Assembly (NCBI GenBank): GCA_947625515.1
Contig: CANQOO010000003.1
Coordinates: 93,222 to 157,221, forward strand
DNA length: 64,000 bases
Direction: 5' to 3'
Source of the DNA: an uncultured Clostridia bacterium
GTDB lineage: Bacteria > Bacillota > Clostridia > Christensenellales > UBA1242
Part shown: one piece after another, positions 25,458-35,684 of the stretch
How positions within the stretch are numbered: the first letter of the stretch is position 1
How the letters are laid out: each line of letters begins with the position of its first letter
Position numbers and translations under genes: made by a program
The notes under the pieces: generated by a model
Told to the model about the DNA's origin: nothing
Databases searched by the model: none
The model's input: only the letters and a program-made list of their open reading frames with translations

Positions 25458-25780
25458 TTCTTCCCTCCAATCACATTTTCTTCAACTTTTTTCTTCAACT
25501 TTCCAATTTGCTTTCTCATTTTTTAATTTTTCATTTGCTTATCTATTTTTTAACTTCCAATTTTGCTGTTCCAAGTTTTTCAATTTCTTATTTCAAATTT
25601 TCAATTTCTTATTTCAAATTTCTTTTTCCGAATTTGTGTATTATTTTTTAATAGGAAGTTATGTTCATTGCTCCGACACCACTTCCATTTTTGCATATCA
25701 CCACAAAATGTGGTGTAGTATGCAGCATAACACCGCAACGCCTGGTGTAATATGCAAAATTTACAATCTTTAAGATAAAT
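25458..25780. other. AT-rich intergenic region with short tandem repeats
   Basis: 323 bases between dprA and comM. It has two tandem copies of TTCAATTTCTTATTTCAAAT at 25577-25620, amid poorly ordered TTC/TTT-rich sequence, and an interspersed palindrome at 25692-25756. No gene seen. Confidence 0.6.
25692..25756. repeat. Interspersed palindromic repeat, copy 6
   Basis: Three half-elements in a row: TGCATATCACCACAAAATG, TGGTGTAGTATGCAGCATAAC and CACCGCAACGCCTGGTG followed by TAATATGCA. It lies 25 bases downstream of the comM stop codon. Confidence 0.8.
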
Positions 25781-27322
25781 TCAAACGCTCCAATACTTTC
25801 TGTCAAGATTGTGATAAGAAATCGCTTCGGCAATGTGTTGAGGCAAAATGTCAGCCTCCCCTTCAAGGTCGGCAATTGTGCGAGCAACCTTCAAAATTCT
25901 GTCGTGTGCACGAGCGGAGAGTTTAAGGCTGTCAAACGCCTGTTCCATCAAATTCAGCCCCTGCGGTGACAAATGACAAAATTTCTTCATTTGCGGCACA
26001 GACATCTTGGCGTTGGAAAAATTTTTGGAGTTTTTAAAGCGTTCAAGTTGAATTTTTCTTGCACGGTCCACCCTCGCTTTGATGTCGGCGGAACATTCTT
26101 CCTTCTCCGCACTGTTCAGTTCTCGATAGGAGACGTTGTCCACCTCCACCTGAATGTCAATTCTGTCCATGATTGGGCCCGAAATGCGGGAAAGATATTT
26201 TCGGATTTGCACCGGCGAGCATTTGCATTCGTGGTCATGAGAGCCATAGTAGCCGCACGGACAAGGGTTCATGCTGGCAATTAAAATGAAATTAGCGGGA
26301 TATGTTATGGTTTGATTCAGCCTCGAAACGGTGATTTGCCCATCCTCCATTGGCTGTCGAAGTGTTTCAATCATTTGCTTCGGATATTCCGGAAATTCAT
26401 CCAAAAACAGCACGCCATTATGTGCCATGCTTATCTCGCCAGGCTTGCTTTTGCTGCCGCCGCCTGCCATGCTTATGGTTGTGGTCGTGTGATGCGGACT
26501 GCGAAACGGTCGATGCGTGACAATGCCTTTTTTGAGGTCAAGTTCGCCGGCGACTGAGTGGATTTTTGTAACTTCCAACGCTTCCTCAAAGGTCAAATCG
26601 GGCAAAATTCCCGAAAAACACTTCGCCAGCATACTTTTGCCACTTCCCGGCGGGCCAATCATCAGCACGTTATGACCACCTGCCGCCGCAATTTCAAGTG
26701 CACGTTTCGCCTGAGCCTGCCCCTTCACATTCTCGAAATCTAAATTGTTTTGAGCGGTTTTCATCATCTCGTCAAAAGAGCGAATTTCAATCGGCTTCAA
26801 CTTTTCCTGCTGCTCGCCATTCAAAAAGTCCACAAGTTCTCTCAGGTGCGAAACGGCATACATTTCCATGCCCTCAATGAAGCGTGCTTCCTCTTCATTT
26901 TCCTTTGGCAAAACAACTTTTTTAAACCCCATTGCCCTGGCAGAAATCAGCATTGGCAAAACGCCCCTAACTTTTTTCACGCTGCCGTCCAGAGAAAGTT
27001 CGCCTATGAATATGTAATCCTTATATTGCTTGCCATGAATTTGGTCGGACGCCGCCAAAACGCCCACCGCGATGCCGAGGTCATAGATTGGACCTTCTTT
27101 TTTGATGTCTGCCGGAGCAAGATTGATGGTGTAGTGCTTGACCGGATATTCAAAGCCAGAATTGCGAATGGCGGACTTGACACGCTCACGCGACTCCTTC
27201 ACCGCCGTGTCGCCCAGCCCAACAATGTCCATGTTCGGCACGCCGCCCACCATGTCGGTTTCAATTTGCACCAAAAAGCCATCCAAGCCAACCAGTCCAA
27301 AACTCAAAACTTTTGAAAGCAT
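25781..27322 (-). CDS. comM: ComM/YifB-family AAA+ ATPase (Mg-chelatase-like)
   Basis: 513 residues. The N-terminal ribosomal-S5-like fold (PNMDIVGLGDTAVKESRERV) is followed by an AAA+ domain with Walker A MIGPPGSGKSMLAK at about residue 215 and Walker B GVLFLDEFPEY. SMNPCPCGYYG and the C-terminal Mg_chelatase_C domain with SARAHDRILKVARTIADLEG complete it. In transforming bacteria ComM is a hexameric helicase extending heteroduplex branches. The nearby dprA supports such a role, though many YifB proteins are uncharacterised. Confidence 0.92.
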   Translation of the reverse strand: MLSKVLSFGLVGLDGFLVQIETDMVGGVPNMDIVGLGDTAVKESRERVKSAIRNSGFEYPVKHYTINLAPADIKKEGPIYDLGIAVGVLAASDQIHGKQYKDYIFIGELSLDGSVKKVRGVLPMLISARAMGFKKVVLPKENEEEARFIEGMEMYAVSHLRELVDFLNGEQQEKLKPIEIRSFDEMMKTAQNNLDFENVKGQAQAKRALEIAAAGGHNVLMIGPPGSGKSMLAKCFSGILPDLTFEEALEVTKIHSVAGELDLKKGIVTHRPFRSPHHTTTTISMAGGGSKSKPGEISMAHNGVLFLDEFPEYPKQMIETLRQPMEDGQITVSRLNQTITYPANFILIASMNPCPCGYYGSHDHECKCSPVQIRKYLSRISGPIMDRIDIQVEVDNVSYRELNSAEKEECSADIKARVDRARKIQLERFKNSKNFSNAKMSVPQMKKFCHLSPQGLNLMEQAFDSLKLSARAHDRILKVARTIADLEGEADILPQHIAEAISYHNLDRKYWSV

Positions 27323-27612
27323 CTTTCCCCCAAATCAGAAAAATTACATGATGATTATATCAAATTCTCTTCATATTTCAAAATGATTTTTGCTTTCTTT
27401 CCGCATAAAAGAAAAAAGCAGAGCAAACGCCCCGCTTCAATTTGTCGAATTGTGATGATGCGTGACTTTTTGTGATTTTTTCACGCATTTCAACACTTCT
27501 TCAATTTCTTTATATGAATTTTAAATGACATGCAGAATTTTGACATTGTTTTTAATGTTTTTCCATTTATTTATATTAAATGTTTGTGTGCAATGTCGAA
27601 AACTTTGCCTTC

Positions 27613-27990
27613 TTAATATAAAATCATTCCCAGCAAAAAGCTTGCCGCCACGGCAAAGCAAAACAAAATGATTCCCCATTTGACGATTTTATCTTTCAGA
27701 ATTGTCTTCTCAAATTGTTTGCGATATGCCTTCTCGGCGACATCGAACTCCATGGCAGAAACTTGTCCGCCGCCAATTAATTTGGCACGATAGAAGACAA
27801 AATCTTCATCCCGCTCTTTCTTATATGCGGTGAAATAATCCACAATCAGCCACACTCCCCAAAAAATGGCAAGCAAAAGCAGGGATGCCATAACGAAATA
27901 GGCAAATCCCGGCCACGCTTTATTCAAAATTGCAAACAATGCCGCAAGAGCAATCATGGCGGCAGTGACAATATATTGCAGATTTTTCAT
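27613..27990 (-). CDS. Small membrane protein of unknown function
   Basis: 125 residues from the ATG at 27990 (GGGAAG-type ribosome binding site). Hydrophobic segments at about residues 5-23, 27-50 and 103-124 flank a charged cytoplasmic loop, YKKERDEDFVFYRAKLIGGGQ. No family recognised. It follows another small membrane protein (28035-28445) on the same strand with 44 bases between, so the two may be co-transcribed. Confidence 0.7.
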   Translation of the reverse strand: MKNLQYIVTAAMIALAALFAILNKAWPGFAYFVMASLLLLAIFWGVWLIVDYFTAYKKERDEDFVFYRAKLIGGGQVSAMEFDVAEKAYRKQFEKTILKDKIVKWGIILFCFAVAASFLLGMILY

Positions 27991-28034
27991 TTCTTCCCCA
28001 AACGTTGCAAAATATTGCAAGGCTTAACGCTGCT

Positions 28035-28445
28035 TTAAAGTTGAACCACAGCAAAAATATACACAACAACAATCACAACAGTGGCAACAATCCAACCGAC
28101 AAGCCACCAAATTGTGCGTTTTGTCCAGCCGGTTTTACGCATACGCATTGTCCAATAGAAGCCCAGCCAAATGCAGATGACATATGACAGACATTCGCCA
28201 ATGGACGCAAAAGCACTTGCCACAGATGGCGTGTTGTTTTTGAATGCCAACCTGAAAATCAGTGCAATCGCGATGAACGCAATGGCAAAATATGCGACGC
28301 AGTCCAAAACTTTTGTGCTGGACCAGGTGCGAACCGTCTTTTCCTTCTTTTGTTTTTCTTTCTTCTGTTTTTCGTGTTTTTGCTCGCTCGTTTTTTCTGT
28401 TTTCACAGTTTGAGGCTCATGCTCTTTTTTTACTTCCTCAGCCAT
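28035..28445 (-). CDS. Small membrane protein with charged N-terminal tail
   Basis: 136 residues. A Lys/Glu-rich soluble N-terminus of ~40 residues (repeats of KQKKEK) precedes three transmembrane segments at about residues 46-68, 74-98 and 112-135. The ATG follows GGAG. No known family. It lies downstream of rny on the same strand and upstream of another small membrane protein. Confidence 0.7.
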   Translation of the reverse strand: MAEEVKKEHEPQTVKTEKTSEQKHEKQKKEKQKKEKTVRTWSSTKVLDCVAYFAIAFIAIALIFRLAFKNNTPSVASAFASIGECLSYVICIWLGFYWTMRMRKTGWTKRTIWWLVGWIVATVVIVVVYIFAVVQL

Positions 28446-28667
28446 TTTACTCCTCCAATATTATTTTTGAATATATGAATCATATCAATGCGTTATTCCC
28501 CACAGCCAGTCCAAAGAATCTCGTTCAGGATTTCCTGCGAAAGGAGTTTCATTCCCGCCTTACATTGATTTATAGTCGTGTAAATTCTAGACAAATTCAG
28601 AACGCAGTTCAGACACCAACATCCCACGCAATAAAATTTTCGTCCATAAATTGGCGAGAGAGTTGCA

Positions 28668-30251
28668 TCATTTTGCGGTTTCGGAGAATCTGCTTTCGCG
28701 GATGACGTTCACCTTAATCTGCCCTGGATATTGCATCTCGTTTTCAATTTTTTGAGCAATTTCCTTCGCCATAAACATTGCCTGACTGTCCGAAATTTCG
28801 GTCGGCTTGACAATGATTCTCACTTCGCGTCCTGCCTGAACAGCGTAGGATTTATCAACGCCCTTAAAGCTGTTTGCAATTTCTTCAAGTTGTTGCAAGC
28901 GTTTGATGTAGTTTTCAAAACTGTCGCGTCTTGCACCCGGTCTGGAACTTGAAATGGCATCCGCAACCTGCACAATCACAGCCTCGATTGACTTGAATTC
29001 CACATTAAAGTGATGAGCCTCAATGCAATGCACAACTGCCTCGCTTTCGCCGCATTTTCTGGCAAGTTCAACGCCAATTTGCACATGCGTGCCTTCTTGT
29101 TCGTGGTCGAGAGCCTTGCCGATGTCGTGCAGCAGCCCACCGCGTTTGGCAACCTTAACATTTGCCCCCATTTCGCTTGCCAAAAGCCCGGCGATGATGG
29201 ATGTTTCGATGGAATGTTTCAGCACGTTTTGACCATAGCTTGTGCGATATTTCAGCCTGCCCAACGTTCTCATAAGTTCTGGGCTCAAATTGAAAATGCC
29301 CACTTCGTTGCAAGCGTCGTCTGCCGCCTGCTTGATGACCTTGTCCACCTCACGCTGCATCTTTTCCACAATTTCTTCCACGCGTGTTGGATGGATTCTG
29401 CCGTCCGAAATTAATTTTTCCAGACTCAGTCTTGCCACTTCACGCCTGATTGGGTCGAAGCAAGAAATGGTGATGGTCTCTGGGGTGTCATCCACGATAA
29501 GTTCCACGCCTGTTGCTGCCTCAATGGCACGGATGTTGCGACCTTCGCGGCCGATGATTCTTCCTTTCATTTCGTCATTAGGAAGTGCCACCACCGACAC
29601 GGTCATCTCGCTGGTTGTGTCCGTTGCACAGCGTTGCAGTGCCTGACCGATAATCCAGCGAGCCTTGTTTTCGCCCTCTTCGCGGGCATCCTCTTCAATT
29701 TTCTTGACAATTGATGCCGCCTCTTTCTGAGCGTCATTACGCATGTTGGAAATAAGCAGGTCTTTCGCCTCTTGCTTGGAAAGCTGAGAAGTTTTTTCCA
29801 GTTCTTCCACAATTTGGGCTTTCAAAGTTTCTTGCTCTTGCATCACTTTTTCGACACCAGCACGCGTGTCTTGAAGTTTCTTTCTTTCTTCTTCCAGCTG
29901 TGCGTTTTTGTTGTCCACAGCCTGTTCTTTTTTCTCGATGTATTCTTCCCGCTGATTCAGTCGCTCTTCAAATTTCGCTGCTTCCGAGCGTCTGTCTTTC
30001 ATTTCGCGTTCAATTTCATCTTTCATTTTTTGCGATTGCTCTTTGCTTTCAAGAATCGCCTCTTTTTTGATTGTCTTTGCTTCTGCATACGCATCTTCAA
30101 TGATTTTGATGGCATTAGATTTGTTTTTTTGCAGTTTTTTGCTGTTGTAAAGTTTAAAAATCAAAAATCCAACCGCAAGTCCCGCCAAAAACAGGACAAT
30201 TGCAATCACGGACACGATGGCAGGAGAGACATCAAGCATCAAAATTTTCAT
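28668..30251 (-). CDS. rny: Ribonuclease Y
   Basis: 527 residues from the ATG at 30251 (GGAGAG ribosome binding site); the upstream in-frame extension has no homology. N-terminal membrane anchor (about residues 10-33), a long coiled coil (about 40-190), a KH domain (GRIIGREGRNIRAIEAATGVELIVDDT) and an HD domain (GGLLHDIGKALDHE). It starts mRNA decay at the membrane in Firmicutes. The order rny - clpX - clpP - tig upstream is on one strand, but gaps suggest separate units. Confidence 0.97.
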   Translation of the reverse strand: MKILMLDVSPAIVSVIAIVLFLAGLAVGFLIFKLYNSKKLQKNKSNAIKIIEDAYAEAKTIKKEAILESKEQSQKMKDEIEREMKDRRSEAAKFEERLNQREEYIEKKEQAVDNKNAQLEEERKKLQDTRAGVEKVMQEQETLKAQIVEELEKTSQLSKQEAKDLLISNMRNDAQKEAASIVKKIEEDAREEGENKARWIIGQALQRCATDTTSEMTVSVVALPNDEMKGRIIGREGRNIRAIEAATGVELIVDDTPETITISCFDPIRREVARLSLEKLISDGRIHPTRVEEIVEKMQREVDKVIKQAADDACNEVGIFNLSPELMRTLGRLKYRTSYGQNVLKHSIETSIIAGLLASEMGANVKVAKRGGLLHDIGKALDHEQEGTHVQIGVELARKCGESEAVVHCIEAHHFNVEFKSIEAVIVQVADAISSSRPGARRDSFENYIKRLQQLEEIANSFKGVDKSYAVQAGREVRIIVKPTEISDSQAMFMAKEIAQKIENEMQYPGQIKVNVIRESRFSETAK

Positions 30252-30425
30252 ATTTCTCTCCTTTAATTCCTTTCCTTTAAGGTTTGCCGTCATTGACGAA
30301 AAAATAAAAGGCAAACTCTTAAACATAACAAGTTTACCTTTTTTTTATAAGATTGTCAAATAAAATTAATATAATATTAGCATTTTAACAAAGATTTTCT
30401 AAAAATATTTTTTGTTAATAACTTT

Positions 30426-31754
30426 TCACACGGCCGCTTTTTCTTCGCCGCTTGCTTTTGCGTCGTCCTGCCCAGCTTCACAGTCTTCACGCTTAATCAA
30501 AATTGGGTCGGCTGAATTTTCGATAAAGTCACGCGTTATGATGATTTTGCCGTAAACTTTTGGGTCAGGCATATCAAACATAAGTTCCAGCATGCGAGTT
30601 TCCATGATTGTGCGAATGCCACGAGCCCCAGTTTTGAGGTCGATAGCTTTTTTGGCGATGAAGGCGATGGCATCATCCTGAAACTCAATGTCAAAGCCGT
30701 CAATTTTGAACATTTGTTTATATTGCTTGATAAGCGAATTTTTTGGCTCAACCAAAATCCTCATCAATGCTTTATCGTCAAGATTGTCAAGGCCGGTCAC
30801 AATCGGAAGTCTCCCGACAAATTCTGGAATAAGCCCAAATTTGATGAGGTCATCCGGCTGAACGTCTTTGGAATAATCCACCTTCGCCTTTTCGTCCGCG
30901 TTTTTGATGTTTGCGTTAAAGCCAAGCGACGACGCTGAAAGACGCTTGTGGATGATGTCGTCCAGACCGACAAACGCCCCGCCACAAATGAAAAGAATGT
31001 TGGTGGTGTCAATTTGCAACATTTCCTGATGTGGATGTTTTCTGCCACCCTGTGGAGGAACGCTGGCAACTGTGCTTTCAATGATTTTCAAAAGTGCCTG
31101 CTGCACGCCTTCTCCGCCGACGTCACGCGTCAAAGAGCGATTTTCACTCTTGCGTGCAAGTTTGTCAATTTCGTCGATGTAGATGATGCCACGCTGAGCC
31201 TTTTCGATGTCAAAATCGGCATTTTGAATAAGTTTGAGAAGGACATTTTCCACGTCCTCGCCAACATATCCTGCCTCCGTCAAAGTTGTGGCATCCGCAC
31301 ACGCAAACGGCACATCCAAAATTCTTGCCAAAGTCTTGACAAGCAGGGTTTTTCCCGAGCCAGTCGGGCCAATCATAAGCACATTGCTCTTTTCAAGTTC
31401 GGTGACATTCTTGTCCGGACTTGCATCCTTTTTCTTCCCTTTTTGAAGTTGCATATTGTGATAGTTGAAGTTGATGCGTTTATAGTGATTGAACACCGCC
31501 ACGGAAAGCACCTTTTTTGCCTGTTCTTGTCCAATGACATAGTCATCAAGGGCAGCCTTGATTGCCTTTGGGGAAGGAAGAATTAAATCTTTGAAAGTCT
31601 TAACCTTGACAGTTTCTTCCTTCAAAATGTCGCTGCAAATTCGGATGCAGTCGTCACAAATGAATGCGTCACCGTTTGGGCTTGCAATAAGTTTTTTTGC
31701 GGCTTTTTGCGGTCTGCCACAAAACGAGCAACTGCACATTTCAATATCTTTCAT
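30426..31754 (-). CDS. clpX: ATP-dependent protease ATPase subunit ClpX
   Basis: 442 residues from the ATG at 31754, with GGAG six bases upstream. N-terminal C4 zinc finger (CSFCGRP...CDDCIRIC) for substrate and adaptor binding. The AAA+ module has Walker [17 protein letters not shown] and Walker [14 protein letters not shown], followed by the RKHPHQ (pore) loop region. It unfolds substrates for ClpP, encoded directly upstream. An interspersed palindrome separates the two genes. Confidence 0.97.
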   Translation of the reverse strand: MKDIEMCSCSFCGRPQKAAKKLIASPNGDAFICDDCIRICSDILKEETVKVKTFKDLILPSPKAIKAALDDYVIGQEQAKKVLSVAVFNHYKRINFNYHNMQLQKGKKKDASPDKNVTELEKSNVLMIGPTGSGKTLLVKTLARILDVPFACADATTLTEAGYVGEDVENVLLKLIQNADFDIEKAQRGIIYIDEIDKLARKSENRSLTRDVGGEGVQQALLKIIESTVASVPPQGGRKHPHQEMLQIDTTNILFICGGAFVGLDDIIHKRLSASSLGFNANIKNADEKAKVDYSKDVQPDDLIKFGLIPEFVGRLPIVTGLDNLDDKALMRILVEPKNSLIKQYKQMFKIDGFDIEFQDDAIAFIAKKAIDLKTGARGIRTIMETRMLELMFDMPDPKVYGKIIITRDFIENSADPILIKREDCEAGQDDAKASGEEKAAV

Positions 31755-31767
31755 ATTCCACTCCACA

Positions 31768-31812
31768 ACAATATTTTGTAGGTATTATGCAACATAATAC
31801 ACCAAATATTGA
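31768..31812. repeat. Interspersed palindromic repeat, copy 7, between clpP and clpX
   Basis: Arms CAATATTTTGTAGGTATTATG and CATAATACACCAAATATTG around a short centre. It begins right at the clpP stop codon and ends just upstream of the clpX ribosome binding site. It could act as a processing or attenuation hairpin between the two genes. Confidence 0.8.
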
Positions 31813-32415
31813 TTATTTTGTTTCTTTTTTGGTTTTTCTTGTCACAAAAATATTGTCAATCAAGCCATATTTTTTCGCTTCTTCCGCCGTCATATAATTG
31901 TCACGGTCGGTATCTTTTTCAATTATCTCCAAACTCTTGCCGGTGTTTTCACTTAAAATTTTGTTGAGCATTTGTTTTGTTTTTTGAATGTGTTTTGCCT
32001 GGATTTCAATGTCGCTTGCCTGACCCTGAGCCCCGCCAAGAGGTTGATGAATCATGATTTCGCTGTTTGGCAGTGCAAAGCGTTTGCCTTTTGTGCCGCT
32101 GGAAAGCAGGAAAGCCCCCATTGATGCTGCCAGCCCGATGCAAATTGTGGAAACGTCGCATTTGAGATAGTTCATTGTGTCATAAATTGCGATGCCAGCA
32201 CTCACTGAGCCGCCTGGGCTGTTGATATAAAGATATATGTCCTTATCAGGATTTTTGCCTTCAAGATAGATGAGTTGTGCGATGACAACATTTGCTGTCG
32301 CATCGTTAATCTCCCCTGTCAAGAAGACAATTCTGTCTTCAAGAAGTCTGGAATATATGTCATAAGACCTTTCACTGCCGCCAGTTTGGTCAATGACCAT
32401 AGGAATTAAAGCCAT
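31813..32415 (-). CDS. clpP: ATP-dependent Clp protease proteolytic subunit
   Basis: 200 residues from the ATG at 32415, because GGAGG lies eight bases before it and overlaps an alternative TTG. Catalytic Ser in [11 protein letters not shown], His in [11 protein letters not shown] and Asp in the [10 protein letters not shown] segment; [11 protein letters not shown] is the oxyanion region. Fourteen subunits form the chamber used by ClpX. Located between tig and clpX, as in many Gram-positives and proteobacteria. Confidence 0.97.
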   Translation of the reverse strand: MALIPMVIDQTGGSERSYDIYSRLLEDRIVFLTGEINDATANVVIAQLIYLEGKNPDKDIYLYINSPGGSVSAGIAIYDTMNYLKCDVSTICIGLAASMGAFLLSSGTKGKRFALPNSEIMIHQPLGGAQGQASDIEIQAKHIQKTKQMLNKILSENTGKSLEIIEKDTDRDNYMTAEEAKKYGLIDNIFVTRKTKKETK

Positions 32416-32665
32416 TTTATTTTCCTCCAATTCATAAAATTTTCCTTGCCCATTTTTCAGGCGACCCTTTCTCGCTTTTGCAGCAGGTTTAGCCCACTGT
32501 GTCGAAATCTTTCGCCCTCTTTCTTAGGCAGTTATTTTCACCTGCTCGCATTTTAAGCCTTTTCCGCCGCATTTGGCAAAAAGTTTTTGCCATTTTTGCA
32601 AGCAGATTTTCACTTGCCCACCTGTGCAGTTTTTCTCACCCATTGGCAGGCAAGTTTTGGAAATC

Positions 32666-33919
32666 TTATTCTTTTTCAACAACCATCTTATTGTTGTCTT
32701 TCAAGAATTTGATAAGTCTTTCAAGAGTGATTTCGTTTTCTTTTCTGATTTTTTCTTCGCGTTCTGTGATGCCCGCTGTGGCCTTGTCAAGTTCTTCTTG
32801 GCTTGGTTCAAGATTTTCTTTATCAATTATTTTGCGATAAATATATCTTGTTTTAATATTCTTCAAAACGCGTTCTTTAATGCGATTTTCATAATCTTCC
32901 AAAGTTGTTCCGCCAGACTGGATGATGTATTGTTCCAGCGTCATTCCATAGGCTTTAAGCATATCTCGCATGTTTTTGATGTCGCCTTGCACCTGGTTTG
33001 CAATCATAATGTCTGGAATTTCCACATTTGTGTTGGCAAGCAGATATTCGCGGATGTTATATTCATATTCCTCTTGCTGGTCGTTTTTCTTCATATCTTG
33101 AATATGAGCAGTTGTGTGTTTTCTATACTCTTCCACGCTTTCAAATTCTGTCGCATCCGCAATAAATTTGTCGCTAAGCTCTGGAAGGTGCATTTCGCGA
33201 ACGTCTTTGATGGTCACTTTGAATGTGGCTTTCTTGCCTTGGAACTCTGCCGCACCATAGTTTTCTGGGAATGTGACATTCACATCAACATTTTCGCCTT
33301 TCTTGTGTCCGACAAGCTGGTCCTCAAATGTGTCGATGAAAGAGTGCGAGCCAATTTCCAGCGAATAGTCCTGGGCAGAGCCACCGTCAAACTCTTTATC
33401 ATCGATGAAGCCCATAAAATCAATCACAGCAATGTCGCCATTCTTCACTGGACGGTCAACCGATTCAAACTTTGCATTGTCTTCAAGCAGGTGATGAATT
33501 TGATGTTCAATCTCATGCTCTGTGACTTCTGCGGAATGCACCTTAATTTCGTTTCCGGTGTATTTGCAAAGTTCAAAGTCCGGCACAATTTCAAACAAAA
33601 TCTTCATTTTCAAGCCATCCTGAGCGGTGTAGCTTTCAAATTTTGTGGTTGGCATTGCAACAGGTTCAAGTTCTGGATTTTGTTCCAGCACATCATTGAG
33701 TGTTTTGTTGACAAAAAAGTCCACAGTGTCCTCAAAAAAGACGCTGTCGCCATATGTCTTTTCAATCACTCTTCTTGGAGCGTGCCCTTTGCGGAAGCCT
33801 TCAACATTAAAACGGCCTTTCGTCTGTTCATATGTCTTTTGAACGCCGTCTTCCCATTCCTGACCGCTGACAGTCAACTCAATTTCAACTTTTGTGTTTT
33901 CTTTTTTTAGCGTAAACAT
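32666..33919 (-). CDS. tig: Trigger factor (ribosome-associated chaperone)
   Basis: 417 residues from the ATG at 33919. The N-terminal ribosome-binding domain carries the signature GFRKGHAPRRVIEKTYG; a PPIase (FKBP) domain lies at about residues 150-240 (NGDIAVIDFMGFIDDKEFDGG...); the C-terminal helical chaperone domain follows. It binds nascent chains at the exit tunnel. First of the tig-clpP-clpX set. A 445-residue ORF on the opposite strand is a shadow. Confidence 0.96.
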   Translation of the reverse strand: MFTLKKENTKVEIELTVSGQEWEDGVQKTYEQTKGRFNVEGFRKGHAPRRVIEKTYGDSVFFEDTVDFFVNKTLNDVLEQNPELEPVAMPTTKFESYTAQDGLKMKILFEIVPDFELCKYTGNEIKVHSAEVTEHEIEHQIHHLLEDNAKFESVDRPVKNGDIAVIDFMGFIDDKEFDGGSAQDYSLEIGSHSFIDTFEDQLVGHKKGENVDVNVTFPENYGAAEFQGKKATFKVTIKDVREMHLPELSDKFIADATEFESVEEYRKHTTAHIQDMKKNDQQEEYEYNIREYLLANTNVEIPDIMIANQVQGDIKNMRDMLKAYGMTLEQYIIQSGGTTLEDYENRIKERVLKNIKTRYIYRKIIDKENLEPSQEELDKATAGITEREEKIRKENEITLERLIKFLKDNNKMVVEKE

Positions 33920-34075
33920 ATTTTCTCCTTTTGTTTTGCTTATTGTCTTGACAAACTTTCTTGACATGTTGCGAAAGTTGTCAAATGACCCCGTGCCGTC
34001 CGAGGCTGTGCCAGCATTGCCTTACGCCCCTTGTCAAGCACCACTGCCGCCCATTTCAGCACCAAAATCCTGTAA

Positions 34076-34104
34076 ATTTTATCACATTAATAAAAAAAAT
34101 GCAA
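34076..34104 (-). promoter_or_regulatory. Promoter of tig
   Basis: On the - strand: TTGCAT (34104-34099), a 17-base spacer and TAAAAT (34081-34076). The leader would be about 150 bases. The divergent 33920-34299 region otherwise holds only the recombinase promoter. Confidence 0.7.
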
Positions 34105-34264
34105 GCGTATTTGCCAGCTTTATGAGTTTTCTTTTGTCGAATGAGCGTTGTTGGTCGCCCTTCTGCTGCATCACCCATGCTTCTACATTGGGAAAAAGTT
34201 GAAAAAAGAAAAATGCAAGCACCAAATTTATTCGCAAAATCTTTATGAAAGTTGTTGAAAAAAT

Positions 34265-34293
34265 TTGCAAAAATTTCCAGCATGCTTTATAAT
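34265..34293 (+). promoter_or_regulatory. Promoter of the tyrosine recombinase, leaderless type
   Basis: TTGCAA (34265-34270), a 17-base spacer and a perfect TATAAT (34288-34293). The first in-frame ATG after the expected start is at 34300, six bases after the -10 box. No Shine-Dalgarno is possible for that start. Confidence 0.7.
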
Positions 34294-34299
34294 GAAAGC

Positions 34300-35346
34300 A
34301 TGAAAAACATGTCATTTGTGCAGGAACGCGACCTGAAAAACATGCGAAAAATTGGCTCTTATCTTGAAGCACTGCCGGAATATTGTTTTGATTTTTTCAC
34401 TGGCATTGAAAACAACACTTCCACCCTCACCCGCGTCAATTACGCCATGGACCTTTCTGTGTTTTTTGACTATTTGGAAAAATATGTGTGCAAAAAGCCA
34501 AAAATTGAAATTTCTCTAAGCGACTTGGAACGTTTGCAGGCACGCAACATCGAGAATTATCTTTCCTATTTGTCCTACTATGAAATCAACGACAAAATGG
34601 AGAAAAATGGCGAGCGTGGCAAGGCAAGAAAACTTGCAAGTGTGCGAAGTTTTTTTAAATATCTTTTCGACCACGATATGCTTTCCAGCAATGTTGCAAG
34701 CAAAATTAAGACGCCCAAACTGCACACGAAAGAAATCATTCGCCTGGAAAAAGACGAGGTTGAGCGGATGTTGGATGCGGTGCAGTCACCGTCCACTTTC
34801 ACGGAGCATCAAAGAAATTACAACAAAAACACGCAAATTCGCGACAACGCCATTGTCACACTTTTCCTAGGCACTGGCATCCGAATTTCGGAACTTGTCG
34901 GGCTGAATGTGGAGGATTTTGACTTCTCGCAGAAGGCATTCAAGGTCACACGCAAAGGTGGCAATCAGACCATCCTATATTTTTCTCTGGAAGTGGAAAA
35001 CGCCCTGAGGCCATGGCTGGAAAAACGCAAGACGCTGGGGCTAGACCCCGACGAGCATGCCATGTTCGTCTCTTTGCAGAACAAGAGAATATGCGTGCGA
35101 GCGGTGGAAAATTTGGTGAAAAAGTTTGCCAAAGAAAGCACCCCGCTGAAAAAAATTTCCCCACACAAACTCCGCTCCACATTTGGCACAAATCTATATC
35201 GCGAAACACAGGACATCTACATTGTTGCGGACGTTTTGGGACATAAAGATGTAAACACAACCAAAAGGCACTACGCCGCAATCAACGAAGATATGCGAAG
35301 AGCTGTGGCGAACAAAGTGAAAATCCATGCCGGAAACGCAGAGTGA
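34300..35346 (+). CDS. Tyrosine recombinase, XerC/XerD-like
   Basis: 348 residues from the ATG at 34300. N-terminal SAM-like core-binding domain (TRVNYAMDLSVFFDYLEKY) and a catalytic domain with all key residues: first Arg in FLGTGIRISELVGL, Lys in TRKGGNQ, His-x-x-Arg in SPHKLRSTFGTNLY, His in VLGHKDVNTT and nucleophile Tyr in KRHYAAINED. It looks like the chromosomal Xer recombinase resolving dimers at dif rather than a phage integrase, because its neighbours are housekeeping genes. It is a plausible enzyme for integrating the gokushovirus. Slightly longer than typical Xer (~300 aa). Confidence 0.88.
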   Translation: MKNMSFVQERDLKNMRKIGSYLEALPEYCFDFFTGIENNTSTLTRVNYAMDLSVFFDYLEKYVCKKPKIEISLSDLERLQARNIENYLSYLSYYEINDKMEKNGERGKARKLASVRSFFKYLFDHDMLSSNVASKIKTPKLHTKEIIRLEKDEVERMLDAVQSPSTFTEHQRNYNKNTQIRDNAIVTLFLGTGIRISELVGLNVEDFDFSQKAFKVTRKGGNQTILYFSLEVENALRPWLEKRKTLGLDPDEHAMFVSLQNKRICVRAVENLVKKFAKESTPLKKISPHKLRSTFGTNLYRETQDIYIVADVLGHKDVNTTKRHYAAINEDMRRAVANKVKIHAGNAE

Positions 35347-35684
35347 AAAATCTGAGCGAATGATACTCCAAAAGCGGAAATCTAAGACAAAATAATAAGA
35401 ACAAAAATCAAAACATCAAGCAAATAAAATTTGAAAACTAAAAAAATTGCTATGAAAAAAAGTTGAAGACATAAACAAAATATGGTGTATTATGCAATGC
35501 ATACTACACCATATTTTGTTATTACAAAAATAAAAATCCAATAGCCAATACAAATTTTCACAGATAATTCAAATACAATTTTCATAGTCAATGCAATGAT
35601 ATTTCTCAGTCAATTCTAGGTCAATTCAAATGAAATTCACATTCTGTGCAAACAGATTTTTCAGAGTCAATTTAGATGTGAATC
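35347..35684. other. Intergenic region, convergent
   Basis: 338 AT-rich bases between two converging genes. It contains the most perfect interspersed palindrome (35474-35520) and short GTCAATTC repetitions. No gene seen. Confidence 0.6.
35474..35520. repeat. Interspersed palindromic repeat, copy 8, near-perfect 47-bp palindrome
   Basis: Two 23-bp arms around one central base, with a single mismatch. The outer arms read AACAAAATATGGTGTA and TACACCATATTTTGTT, the inner part TTATGCA-A-TGCATAC. This copy gives the best picture of the full-length unit. Confidence 0.9.

Noticed and set aside
32573..33910. 445-codon open frame on the + strand opposite tig
   Set aside because: It lies fully antisense to trigger factor, has a skewed Phe/Cys/His-rich composition typical of shadow frames and no ribosome binding site.
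34300..35346. Reading the tyrosine recombinase as the integrase of a mobile element
   Set aside because: Neighbours on both sides are housekeeping genes and no direct repeats or phage genes adjoin it, so a chromosomal Xer role is more likely.
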